Shown here: piece after piece, positions 51,995 to 63,377 of the stretch
Numbering within the stretch: position 1 is the stretch's first letter
How the letters are laid out: each line of letters opens with the position of its first letter
Source: Hoplostethus atlanticus
Lineage: Eukaryota; Chordata; Actinopteri; Trachichthyiformes; Trachichthyidae
DNA length: 64,000 bases
NCBI GenBank assembly: GCA_034670405.1
Contig: JAXDDX010000072.1
Location: forward strand, 310,001 to 374,000
Direction of reading: 5' to 3'
Program-made: the position numbers and the translations under genes
Notes under the pieces: generated by a model
Told to the model about the DNA's origin: nothing
The model's database searches: none
The model's input: only the letters and a program-made list of their open reading frames with translations

Positions 51995-52200
51995 CGCCTG
52001 GTGTCAGCGGTGGCCAAGAGGTTAAAGAAGCGGTCTCGTAATCAAGTAGGTCGCTAATTTGGGAAAATCTGGGCAGGGGAAAATGAACAACTACTGCTGA
52101 GGTGTCTTCGAGCAAGACAGGAAAAAACTGTGCTTGTACTGGATAACTGTATTAATGAGAAGCAAGATAAAAAAAAAAGAAAAAGAAAATGCAAGATGAC
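51995..52200 (+). repeat. tRNA-derived SINE
   Basis: GTGGCCAAGAGGTTAAAGAA is an A-box-like tRNA head, followed by GCGGTCTCGTAATCAAGTAG and GTCGCTAATTTGGGAAA (decayed B box), then GAGGTGTCTTCGAGCAAGAC, the counterpart of the conserved CCTTGAGCAAGGCA motif of fish SINEs. It is old and diverged. Confidence 0.7.
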
Positions 52201-52319
52201 TAAAGGATAATAAAATAAAAAAGCAGTTTGCTGGATGGGTGCAATCCTTAGTGAATAGAGAATAAAGGGACGGGGAGAATACACAAACAAAAAAAAAAGA
52301 CAGGGAAAACACTCAGGGT

Positions 52320-55080
52320 AACCATGCTGTATCTATCAAATCACTACACAGCTCCCTCAGGCTACGACAAACCCAATCAGTCTGGGTTTGTTTTGGCCCC
52401 ACTTCAGCGTGGAAGGCCTTACAGTTGCTGCTGACCTGCTGCCATGTAGGTCAACCAGTGGGATAATAATGACCGAATGACGTGCATCACGTCTAACACA
52501 CCTGAAAGACTTTTATTTTGATATCACAGCCTGAACAGTTTTACACTTGTAACATTCGTTTTCAACTTTGCGGAGTATAGAACACACATTGTGTAGGCAA
52601 ACGTACATAGTGATAGAGGATGGGGAGGCACTGGAGCTGCAATTCAATGCACTTGTATTTTGAAGCAGTGAAACCAGGCCTGGGATCTGCTGCACCTCAA
52701 CACGGTCTCCTGTGCACTGCAGCTACAATCAGACTACAAACTGACATTATCATTTTTCTAATTCTCCCAGCCAATCCAGAACAGTTCAACGTTGGACAGC
52801 GCCAGTCCCCAAACCAGGCGAGGTCTAAATAAAACGCCAAGAGCCGAAATGTCCCCTTTTAGTCTGTTTTGCTATGGAAAATACAGTTGGCGTCAGATCA
52901 AAAAGTAGTAAATGAGGGAAATTGGGAATACAAAGAACAGCTAGCAGAGGAGGGGAGCGGGGCGACGCTTTTCCAAAACCACTAAACTGAACTTTTCCAA
53001 CTTGGCCATTCCAGCAGGCACAGCAGTGGAGCTGCACCAGGAAATAGCGGAGGCCTAGACGGACCGACAGCTTTATACACCTCTAATTCAGCCCATTTCT
53101 TCGTTGCAGCACACAAAAACCTATAGCAGCACCCTCCGAAGAACACCTAAGCTGCATTCCGTTGGCAATTTTGCCACCAAATGTCTTTACTTACCCACAA
53201 AGTGCGATTCTCCCGTGGCTGGATGTCGGTCTGTTTCCCTCTGGCCGCAGCAGGAACTTACTTCAGGCACGTGTCTGGTTGTCTTGCCGCGGATTGGCTG
53301 GTTGTCAAATCGAATCTTGGAAGGAATGTAGGGAAATGTATTTTTCATATGTGTTGGCGAAAACTACTTTAAATACATTTTTTATTAAGGAATTTTTGGT
53401 TTGGTTGGTTGTTGATGATGGTACTTGATTTGAACGCATATCATGATTTACATGATATGATAATACAATATTTTAAGGAATATGAATTACATGGTTAGAT
53501 TTTAGGCATTCTCCTTTCACAGAAAATATTATATAATCTACCTGGGCGTACCTTTAGGACTGCAGAATTGGATTTGATGGCTGGACTTGATCAATTATAT
53601 CATATTTATTTTTGCATGTTCTTTACTTGGGATATTTGGGATAAACAGCAACAGCAATTCCCATTTTGTGTGTCCATTTTTAAAATTTTTCAATATGATT
53701 TGATTTGAAAACATGCATGTGTGCTATAGTTTGCAACTTGGGTCGCTCTTGTCAACAAGATTAGATAATCCACCCTCCAGATGTTTTTTGTCTTTGCTTT
53801 ATGAGACAACAGGTATGTAATTGTAGTAGTAGTTAGGTTGTATAAAGACAAAGCAACCCAATTTAAACCTATCAAATCGAAACCTATTGCCTTCCTGGAT
53901 GGAGAATTACAGTATTGCATCACCAGCCACATGCTGTATTCAAACCAATGCTGGTGCAATGCAACGTAAGGAGGGTTACAGCTGCACCATTCTCTCCTCT
54001 TTCCATCAATACTCATATTGTAGTGAACAGCTATAAAATTGCTTCCACTGCTAGAGAAGAATCTGAATATTAAGACTGCTAGAGAGAAATCTGATTATTG
54101 AGAAAATTTTAAATTCATACCAACCATTTGGAGAACACAAGCAGCAAAGGGTAGGGCTAATGTGCAGAAATAGCACCTTTACAGTATTTAAAGTATTTAA
54201 AAAAAAAACACAACAAAAAACAGGTTTAGCAGCTTTAGAACGAGACTACTGGCCAGATCTACCAAACTGGAACCGAAACCAACCTTTTTCGGAAAGGTAC
54301 CATTGTTCAAAAAAGGGGAAGCATTGTAATGTACGGTCTGCTTCCTTCCTTTCTCAGCCAGGGGGCAATTTGAATGGGATGAGAGGGAATGGTATCCCCA
54401 CTTGTTAACGCAACATATAGAGTAAGTTATAAATTGAAAAGTGAAAGAAATCTTTGCCTCACCCCTGTATATTTTACTGAATTACAAAGTGGTTGTGTTG
54501 GTGCAATTGGAGCAATGATGGAGGCTGTAACTTGTGTATTTTACCCAAGTTAAAGTTCAGTAATTACATTTTACTCTGATCTGAGAAAGACTATTTGACT
54601 AGGAAATTACTTGGGTGAAAGTTAAGGAATGGCAAATAAATAAGTACATGCAAATATACTATAAATGCTTGTGTGTCTTTTCCAAAGTTTTCCTCAGATT
54701 ACCCATTTTGGGGATGGTTTCTTCTAGATCACATCAAAAAAAAAAGTCACTATCAGTTATATCAGGCCTTGCACTCACTACTCTTATGTAAAAATCAAAC
54801 ATACTTTATTGAGAGTAGGAGTAAAAAGTCAAGTAAAAGTATCTGTAACTAGTTACTTTCCACATCTATTTATATCTCAGTCTTGGTAAAACATGTTTAC
54901 TATACCAGTCACATGAGAACACTCCAGCTCCACCAACCATAGTTGAAGAATTTCGCAAAGATATTAGGATATTGTGTAGTTCTCAGAATCGCCACTAGAG
55001 GTCTGAGGGGTGTTGCACTGCCTACAATTCAATGAATAAAGCAATGGACCAAGAGAAAGGAAAAAAATACACAAAACACA
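52320..55080. other. Gene-free spacer
   Basis: No supported exon, RNA gene or bounded transposon. Overlapping open frames at 53104-53428 are short, in all three phases and without motifs. Confidence 0.4.
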
Positions 55081-55121
55081 GATACCCGTAAATTCAATTC
55101 TAGATTCATTTTTATTTCCCC

Positions 55122-55507
55122 TGTGACGGCCTCAGTGTTGGCCCTATCTTGTCCGTCCTTGTTGGGTGTGTTTATCCCTTGGTTCCAGGAAGTTGATGGG
55201 TGGAGCTGAGACTTCGTCAGGGATACAACGCACCTGAGCAGGCTGGGCTCAGGAGGATAGAAAAGGCCTTCAAGCTCCTCTCCCACTCTCTCTCACCCAT
55301 GGCCGACTGATTGGCATTTGTTTGTATTTTGTGTTTCATAGACATGCACCCACTCATCACCACTCACACAGACATTGCATACACATGGACCTGCTGACAG
55401 ACATACCCCATTGTATTTAGTTTAATTTACTTAATTAAAACATTAGCCTTATTTAAAGATTGTGTGGTCTCCCTCTTTGTCACATACTTCTGAGCCAGGT
55501 TGTGACA
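55122..55507. mobile_element. Solo LTR of a Gypsy-like retrotransposon, 386 bp
   Basis: It starts TGTGACGGCC and ends GGTTGTGACA (TG...CA), with a TATA-like GGATAGAAAAGG at about 55254 and an AATTAAAACATT polyadenylation-type region near 55434, followed by TTGTGTGGTCTCCCTCTTTG. The layout (promoter, transcript start, poly(A) signal) is that of a complete LTR. No internal retroviral-type genes or second LTR are nearby. The flanks are CCCC on both sides, compatible with a short target duplication. Confidence 0.7.
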
Positions 55508-56309
55508 CCCCCCATTTATATACATTTTTATTATTTCAAATCTACAAAATGTCAAAGCAAAAACAGGATTAACCCTTGCTGTGGCTTGGACTTGCCGTAA
55601 TTGCCCTCTTTAGGCTAAACCTACATTCTGGGTAAACTCCACTGTGTTTGTGGCACAAAGTGGGCATTGAACATCACTGACAAACCATATAGGCTGAATG
55701 CTGACTGATGGTTTGTGGGACACCTGAAATGAAAACACTGAATAGAATAAAGCTGAAACAGACTGAAAAATGAATGCTCTGATTCTGTAGTGTGGATGGT
55801 AATAGATAGTTATAGGAGGTACCAATAGTTATGTCAAAAACACAAATATTACTGACACCACCACACACCAATGTTATGACAATGTTAAAATAAAAAATAA
55901 AAATCACTGTACAATTGCAGTGTAAAAGCCTGACTTCATGTGTGGTTTTTAAATTTATTTCTGAAGCTATTCTGAAGAGTGTCTTTGCAGAAAAGAAGCA
56001 TACATATTTTCACTTCTGTCTTTTCAGTATGTTACAAATAATTACCAAAAACGTATTTTACAAAATACTTTTCTACTTAGTATTTTGTGAACTGTATATA
56101 CTTAATCACTTCTGGTTTGCTAATTAGCTTCCTCTAGACAGTGGCACTTGCGGTTGTATGCTATTAAACTCATATATTTATCTTGTCTCAGTATGAATAT
56201 GTTTTTGTTTTTTTCATGTGATCCTATCAATAAAATTGTGAGGTTAGTTTACTCTGCCCCATCTTTTGAGATGGATTAGTTGCTAGTTCAGGTAGCCAGT
56301 AGCCAACAT

Positions 56310-56400
56310 CAATGAGCATAATATAATATATTTGGAGCACTTTTCAAAACAAGGTTACAAAGTGCTTCACAGAACACGACAAAACATAAGTAAGACAAAT
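56310..56400. repeat. LINE 3'-tail-like fragment
   Basis: TTTGGAGCACTTTTCAAAAC followed by AAGGTTACAAAGTGCTTCAC resembles the 3' tails of fish RTE/L2-type LINEs. Confidence 0.5.
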
Positions 56401-56450
56401 GGGTGAAATACGTCTTAGTACATGTCTTAACAGTAAAACAATGCAAGTAA

Positions 56451-56982
56451 TGGCGGGTTCAGACTACACGATATCAGGCCGATTATAGCCCGATTCGGCA
56501 GACGTAGGGCGTCGGGTCGAGTCGGGAACGACAGGGTGCAACAATCGATCGTTTTATGTTGTGTAGTGTGACATAGTGGACGACAACCGACGCCGCATCT
56601 GGGACGCCTCACAACGTCCCAACAAAAGACTAGCATGTTAGAATTTTTTTTTGCCGTCCACGACGTGTTCCGTCTCGTCCGCGACGTTTACCAATAGGAG
56701 CATGGAGCAAACAAACATGGCGAAGCGAAAGAGAAATGAAGTTGTTGGTGCCGCTAGGTGGAACTATGAAACAGAGGAAAGGTTTGTTTCACTACAGGCT
56801 AAAACATCGTTATTTTTCACCTCTTTGACAACCCATACTGTTCTCTTCATGCGACCCAAGAACGGGTCCACAGTCGGTGACCAACGTGTAGTCTGTCATG
56901 TCTGTCGGCCAAGACACCGCACGAATTTATCACACAGTGACCATTGTAACAGACAAAAATATTGTGTAGTCTGATCCCGGCA
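56451..56982. mobile_element. Harbinger-like element with TAA target duplication, 532 bp
   Basis: The left end TGGCGGGTTCAGACTACAC and the right end (inverted) TGCCGGGATCAGACTACAC form 24-bp terminal repeats with three mismatches, flanked by TAA at 56448-56450 and 56983-56985. Inside, an ATG at 56717 opens MAKRKRNEVVGAARWNYETE, a start with a Trp-containing Myb/MADF-like look, as in Harbinger accessory genes; the frame ends at 56974 without further domain. This is an internally deleted, non-autonomous copy. Confidence 0.75.
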
Positions 56983-57304
56983 TAAGACAAACAATAAAAA
57001 TAAAATTATATAAAATCCATATACAATTTTGTCTCAAACATGTAAAAAGAAAATTACAATAGTCTAAACGATGAAGTAAAAGCGTGGATAATTAAGGTCA
57101 GCAAAGGATAAAAAACGTATTTTCTGAAATGGTCTTCAGCTTATCAATGAAGTCAGAAAAAGTGGCCCTTTATGCTGCGTTATATGGAGATGTTCATCTG
57201 CCATCTAGAGAGCAATTTTTAGGAAGTTGTATCAACGGCAGACACTGTTACAGGGTGCAGATTTATAGAATTATTGTTTAGTATGAAGACTACAAACTAC
57301 ATTG

Positions 57305-57550
57305 AGTGTAGGCTATGTGAGGTGGCGGTAATGCAATATTAAATTTGGATGCCAGCAACTGCCAGAAAGCACCATGAAGAGGACGACGAAGATGCAATCA
57401 GGAAATCCCATTTATAATATCTAATATCTGTTCACTTTTGTTTTTTTATAGATAGAATTTAAGTCTGTGGTCCACACTCCACCACTGTAGGGGGCGGTAA
57501 TGCATCTGAAAATTGGATGCCAAAAAGAAGAAGCATAAACAACAGCAGCC
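57305..57550. repeat. Two copies of a GGCGGTAATGC...TTGGATGCCA motif
   Basis: Copy 1 at about 57322-57395 and copy 2 at about 57491-57545 share GGCGGTAATGCA, (A)TTGGATGCCA and a purine-rich GAAGAAG run. This module is repeated widely in fish DNA and often lies near transcript starts. After copy 2 comes AAGAAGAGAAG|GTTAGA, which could be a splice donor. Confidence 0.5.
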
Positions 57551-57959
57551 GGAAGATTGTAACAGGACACGCCAACAAGAAGAGAAGGTTAGACGCACTT
57601 TCCCCCACCCCGCCCAAGTTATTTGTTAGAATTGTGTAACACTGATCCCATTAAAAACCAAGCTGCTGCGTTTGCGGTATAAATCGACTGAATTAAATTG
57701 TATTACTCACTGTGGAAAGAGCGAAATTCCGTTGAGTGAAGAAGCGGCACCCTGTGTTTTTGGTGGAATTTTGTGTTTTTGTGGTTGAATTAACTAAAAG
57801 TGTATTGCTATTCAGTGTTAGAAGTGCCAGTGGGTTTTCTGAACTGTATTAATTCCAATGCTAATTATCAGAGGTGCTGTGATGCGTGTTCTCAGAAGTT
57901 GCAGTTTGAACCTTGAACTCTGTAGTGCGAGAACAGTGGAATTAGACTTAGTCTTAATT

Positions 57960-60490
57960 AGAATTAGTCAGTGGCAGAGAGTGGACTTCATCCAATCATG
58001 ATATTAGGCTGGTGGCTAATCGGGAGAACCGGGAGGTTTCCCCGTGGGCCCCGTGGTTATTCCCTCCGTCAGGCCCTCGTGACACGCCCCCTCCCCAAGT
58101 CCATTTGGATGCTGATGGAGTGGATGAGAGTACCCCAAATTTTGGTCAAGTCCACGCTAGGTGTAGAAGGTGATTGGTCATTTAATGACAAGTTTTAGTG
58201 GTGTTGGAGTCTGGCATACCAAAAACAGAAAAGTAAGTAAACAATAATTTATTGTGTACTTTTATGTTCAGGATTTTGTCTTGAAATGAAAGATTTTATT
58301 TCACACTGTTCAAAAGAGCTTTCCGCCATCCTCATGGAGAGAGACTGGGTTCTTTGGACAGCAGAGATATTTCCTAACTTTTGACTTGGATTGCACAGGT
58401 CGAAGAAATGGCTCCATGGCCAATGTGCATGCTACTAAAACCGTGAAGCAGACCACCGACTGTAACACCCCCCCAAACAAACAAAACAAAAACAAAACTG
58501 GGACACAGACTAGAAATAAATAACCCCCTTCTGATATCTAGCGGTGGTGACACGCAGGCAATTTTGGAATCCTTGGGGGCCTAAGCATTACCGCAAACAG
58601 TGTCAACTGCTAGCAAACTAATATAAGTGCTATTGATCGTAAGCTAACATAACTATAATACACACAAAGCAAGACGAACTAACCAACAATCCATATGCAC
58701 TGACTGAAGGGCACTGACCTAGCTACCAGTACAAGCTAATGCTAAACAGTAGCAGGTAATATAGCTGCCTTTTTAATGTACTACTACCAGGCTCCAGTTA
58801 ATTTCTAATGCAAACAGTAACACACAAAGCAAGACAAACTAACCCACAATCCCTATCCAATGACTGAAGGGAACTAACCTATTTATTTGTAGCCCAATCT
58901 GTCTATTTACGCCTTAGCCACAACCACTGGATGGCTCTCACTGCTCAGACATAGCCTGTATTGCCTGTTTTTAAATACCGTCCATGAATCACAACTTCAC
59001 TAAGTAGTGCTAAAGTAGACTTTGCTACAAACCCTCGGCATCCAACCTCCACAGCATCTTCTCCACAAAGGTTGCCCTGTGACAAGCCCTAAACCTCCCC
59101 ACCCGTGTTGTATCTGTCCCATTATATCTTAAACTCTGTTAATGTCAAATCTAGCCTTACCTTTGCACACTTGAATTCCTCTGCTAGGCTAGATACAGGT
59201 TGTGGGATTCCCAAGCCTTTTCTTAATTTATGAGCTAACCATCCTCTCTAACTTGTCTACTATTGATATAGGTACCTCCATATACTGGCCAGGCCAAATT
59301 GCAAGCACCACAACCTTAACTTGCTTGGTAGCATTGACCTCTCTGCTTGCCTGGTAGCCTTGACTTCCCCAGCAGGGTGGTGGTACTCCTGCACCACACC
59401 TTCAATCCTAATTGACACCCATGCTCATCCCAGTCTCTTCACAATAAAACCAAAAGAGCTGAAAAAAAGCAGAATATTTGTCCTTTGCATACAAAAGGGT
59501 ATCTTGATGAGATGATGAGCCTGTAACAATATTGTTTTTTTTCCAGCTACAAGACTTTACAAGCCCACACAGGGCAATGTAAAACATTAACATTTTTATA
59601 TTCAAAGATCTCTTCCTCACTAGGGTTTGACCGGTTTGGCTTTTTGGAGGCTGATATGTTTGGATTAGCTGATATTTTGTGCCGCTATTTTAAAAATTGA
59701 TGATTTTCATTCCCCCAAAACTCTCCCTTGAAACACAGAATAATAACTATAACTGCGAGCATTCATGAACGGGGACGGTATGATATACTCTGAGAAGAAA
59801 AAAAAGTAAAATGAATAATATGAAAGATAGAACTTGAAACATCAGAAGTCACATATTTGCCCAAAATATGCCATGTCATGTTTCTTCTTTACCACCCTGG
59901 ATTCAACCTTCACAACCTTCACAATGGCAAGTCATGAATTCATTGAACTAGCTGACAAGTGGGTGGACTAGTGGTTGTTTCACACTGTGACCTAAGTGAA
60001 TGTTTTCAAAGGTTTACAGATCAAGCCACCAAGGGCACAATTAGGACTTCCCTTGCCTGTAATGGCCAAATTCCAAAATTCAGATTTAAAATTAAAATTC
60101 TGATAATTGGCATTCTTTACATATAAGTAAGTAATTTTTTTTTTTTCACAAAGACTCAACACTATAAGCAAAAACCTGATGTTTAAAGGTGCTCTATTTT
60201 TCTCTATTTAATATAATTGTTTGTACAAGGACAGCATTCACAGTGATGTCAAAAATGTGTTATTTAAGTTGAAATTGTTGAAATGTTGGATATTCAACAT
60301 TTATTAAGCAAGAACCTACAGTGACTGTACAGGACCATTTACAGTCAGGCATTTTATGCACTGTGGGCAAAATCTTTGACTCTAAAAAACGCTGTGGATC
60401 GTGATTGTTGAGGGTGTGAAGATGCTGTATAGTAAGTTTGGTGTCATTTCAACGTAAACTGTGGGAGGAGTTCACTAAAGTTACAGTGAA
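57960..60490. other. Gene-free spacer upstream of acox3
   Basis: No supported coding exon or RNA gene. At about 59615 AGGGTTTGACCGGTTTGGCT looks like the end of a decayed hAT-type element. A non-coding first exon of acox3 might lie here or at 60900-61000. Confidence 0.35.
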
Positions 60491-60492
60491 GC

Positions 60493-60496
<4 letters not shown>

Positions 60497-60528
<32 letters not shown>
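60497..60528. repeat. (TA)n microsatellite
   Basis: About fourteen TA units, 560 bp upstream of the acox3 start codon. Confidence 0.9.
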
Positions 60529-60531
<3 letters not shown>

Positions 60532-61089
60532 CAATATTAACGGATGTACCACTGATTTATTGCAGATTTTCACTTAACTAGGTCAGATCCAACGTGGTTT
60601 CTTCCGGTAACCACTGCGGTTCAAAGTAATCAAAATCATGTTAACTGTCATTGTGATAATAGCAGATATCGTTGTATACTCCTGAAATGAATCAGTTTCA
60701 ACTGGTGGGGTTCAGGGCTTTTGCTGTTTAACCTGCATGTTTTGCATCACACAAAATACAAAATACAAAAAAAATAAATTTCCCACTCGTTGATGTATGA
60801 TTACGTGACTTGTTGAATATATAAACCTCGCTAGCAGGTGGGGTAATGTCAGTTCAATATAAGAGTTCAATATAAGAGTGAACAAGTTAATAATTACCTT
60901 CCATCGTTGAGATAGTATCAGGTTTTTGTCAGACTGCAACCTTGTCTGTCTGAGGTGGACGACACTGACTGGACCAGATCTCAGTTTTAATTAATGGACA
61001 ATATCGGGGGGCCCTGTATGGATTTAACTCCACCTTTGCACCTTATTTTCTTTTTTTCCAGAAAAAAACAAAGTGCCTTGTTATCCACG

Positions 61090-62737
61090 ATGAACTCCTC
61101 TAGCCACTCTGAGGGGAAATCTGAGCAGAAGGACGGTGTGGCTGACCTTCCCAGTGGCCCGCTGGACATCTACAGGAAGAAAGCCTCCTTCAACTGGAAG
61201 GACATGCTGCTATTCGTAGAGGGAGAGGATATGCTTGCATTCAAGGTAGCAGTCATCACAATACCAACTAGTATTTGAAGAGTTTCTTTGTGAGTTAGGT
61301 CTCCGTCTTTCTGTACATATGTATCTACTAATCAGAACAACACGTCATACGACTTGTGCACCGCTAGGTTAGCTGCTAAACATTGTTACGTAGCTTAGCC
61401 CCAAGAGTGATATTTACCATTTGTACGCGACGTTAACTTCCCAGTCAGATTTACTTGAAATAAAAAGTCAATATCAGGCATTCTGATGGCTTTGGCATGC
61501 ACCATGTAACAGCAACATCCCAGGTTTGAATCTGGTCTGCGACATTAGTAGCATATCATCTTTCCTGTCTCTCTCGCTACTATCACTGTAATAATGGCAA
61601 AAATGCCCCAAAAAAACCCCCAATAACAACATTCTCCATGTACATCTTTACCGTTTCTCTGTGCCGGCAGCAATATGTGTTCACGACGTTAGAGAATGAT
61701 CCCCTCTTCGCCCGTCAACCTGGCGAAGACATCCCTATGGAGAAAATGAGAGAGCTAACTTTCCTCAGGTAACACGGAAGCAGATGAATCCAGTGGCTTA
61801 TAAAGTATTCCTGAGTGGTTGCACTCCGGTTGGATACTTACATGAATGAAATTGTGTGTTGTGTTGGTATGTCAAATGCTATGCTTGTGTCAAAAATAGT
61901 TAAAAAATACAATTATTTGGGGATTTTCAGTCTAAAACCTACGGAACATAATCAATGTGCGGAAATTATAAAAGTATAAAATTGAATATAAAATATAAAA
62001 TTATATAGCATAGCATATATTATTATTAGAAATATTCATGCCCTTATTACAATGTCTCACTGTCAAAAACATTTCATAATTATTCATTCTTCATCTTTAG
62101 GTATTAGAAAGATATTTTGAATGTATATATATTTTTTCAATACTGCTCTAATTTTACCTTTCAATACATCTTAAACCTACACCTTTAAAACCCCTAATTT
62201 TAGGGATTTCTAAGACTTTTCATAAGACTTCTTAGCAAGGAAGATAAAATTGTCTTAATAATTATTTTATGAAATATTATGAAACACCCTTAAATCCCTG
62301 GAATAAGACTGTCTAACAAGACAGGTAAAAATTACTGTTGGCTAACGATAAAGAATAAACATTGTGAAATGTTTCTGTCACTGATACAATACAGGCAAGT
62401 GAGTAAAGGGGGAGAACTAGAGTAAATATAAATTTCGTAAATATTTTTATAGCCACTGTTCACTGACATTACTGACATATGAATACACACGTATGTACAC
62501 TTAAAAATGTTTTTTTTAATTCACCACCACTAACTTTATCCCCTCTTAATTTGTGATAGTGTGATGAAGTCAAGCAGTAAAACCTTTAAATGAAACCTCC
62601 ACAGAGTAAAGCAGCTTTTCCGCTACAACTTTGTGACACAAGAGGATATGATGAACCCCTGGAAGACGGTGATCCTCAACGATTGCCTGGGCATGTATGA
62701 CTGGTCGCTGGGTGCCAAGTTCTTCCTCAACAAAGGG
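61090..62737 (+). CDS. acox3: Peroxisomal acyl-CoA oxidase 3, first three coding exons (gene continues past 64000)
   Basis: Coding exons: 61090-61245, 61671-61768 and 62605-62737, with phases that join exactly to 129 residues. The first exon has an AG acceptor at 61060-61061 after a T-rich tract, so a non-coding exon lies upstream. Recognisable segments are [43 protein letters not shown](T)[16 protein letters not shown] and [18 protein letters not shown], matching the N-terminal alpha domain of ACOX3. The family oxidises branched-chain (pristanoyl-type) and other acyl-CoAs to enoyl-CoA with H2O2 release in peroxisomes; the FAD-binding core and any targeting signal lie outside the window. A hAT transposon occupies the third intron in the same orientation. 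Confidence 0.92.
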
Positions 62738-62738
62738 G

Positions 62739-62790
62739 TAAGTGTGTGTGTGTGTGTGTGTGTGTGAGTGTATGTGTGTGTGTGTGTGTT
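62739..62790. repeat. (TG)n microsatellite adjoining the hAT element
   Basis: About 25 TG units with two interruptions, starting five bases after the acox3 exon 3 donor and ending at the hAT terminus TTAGGGATGGGC. Confidence 0.9.
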
Positions 62791-63002
62791 AGGGATGGGC
62801 ATAATTAGTCGACAAATCGATTAGTCGACTCGGGCAGTGACGTCGACTAGCTGATATCAATAATTATTATTAATTCTTTTTTTAACATGACCGAGAAACT
62901 ATTCACGATTTTGTTTCCACCCAGACTCTAATAAGTGTAGCACATGCATCACGTTATAATGGCAGTGGACAGCTAGGTGGGTGGAGCGGAGACAGGAAGT
63001 AC

Positions 63003-63377
63003 TTGCATGTAAATAAGAGAATGATGGCGGCGAGACGGAGTGAAGTGTGGCGTTATTTTATCCAAGTTGAGAACAAAGAGTGCACGTTGTGTGCGATGAA
63101 GCTGTCTTACCACGGTTCTACTAGTGTGATGCGGAGTCATTTGCAACTTCGGCACCAAAGTATTAAACTGAAAGACAAAGTAGACGAACAACAAAAAAGT
63201 ATCACTGATTTTGTTACAGCTAAACGCAAATGTGATAACAGCCGAAAAGAACAAATCACCCAGCTAGTCGCTTCAATGGTTTCTGGCGATATGCTACCGT
63301 TAAGTTTCGTGGAGGGAGCTGGCTTTCGTAGGTTAATGGAATTTGTTGAACCGAAAGACGATTACCAGCCGAATTGA
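63003..63377 (+). CDS. hAT transposase, BED zinc-finger N-terminal part
   Basis: The listed frame opens at 63003, but the family start is more likely MMAARRSEVWRYF at 63021. A BED finger is complete: CTLCAMKL, then SHLQLRH (C-x2-C ... H-x4-H). It is followed by SITDFVTAKRKC and SFVEGAGFRRLMEFVEP. The frame then runs into a stop at 63375 after a shift near 63352, while the rest of the transposase continues in another frame. BED fingers bind the transposon ends. Confidence 0.85.
   Translation: MHVNKRMMAARRSEVWRYFIQVENKECTLCAMKLSYHGSTSVMRSHLQLRHQSIKLKDKVDEQQKSITDFVTAKRKCDNSRKEQITQLVASMVSGDMLPLSFVEGAGFRRLMEFVEPKDDYQPN

Noticed and set aside
52054..52312. Hydrophobic Phe/Leu-rich - strand frames
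   Set aside because: They result from A-rich + strand sequence at the SINE tail; no coding evidence.
55029..55286. 85-codon - strand frame
   Set aside because: It lies largely within the solo LTR and reads antisense through its promoter region.
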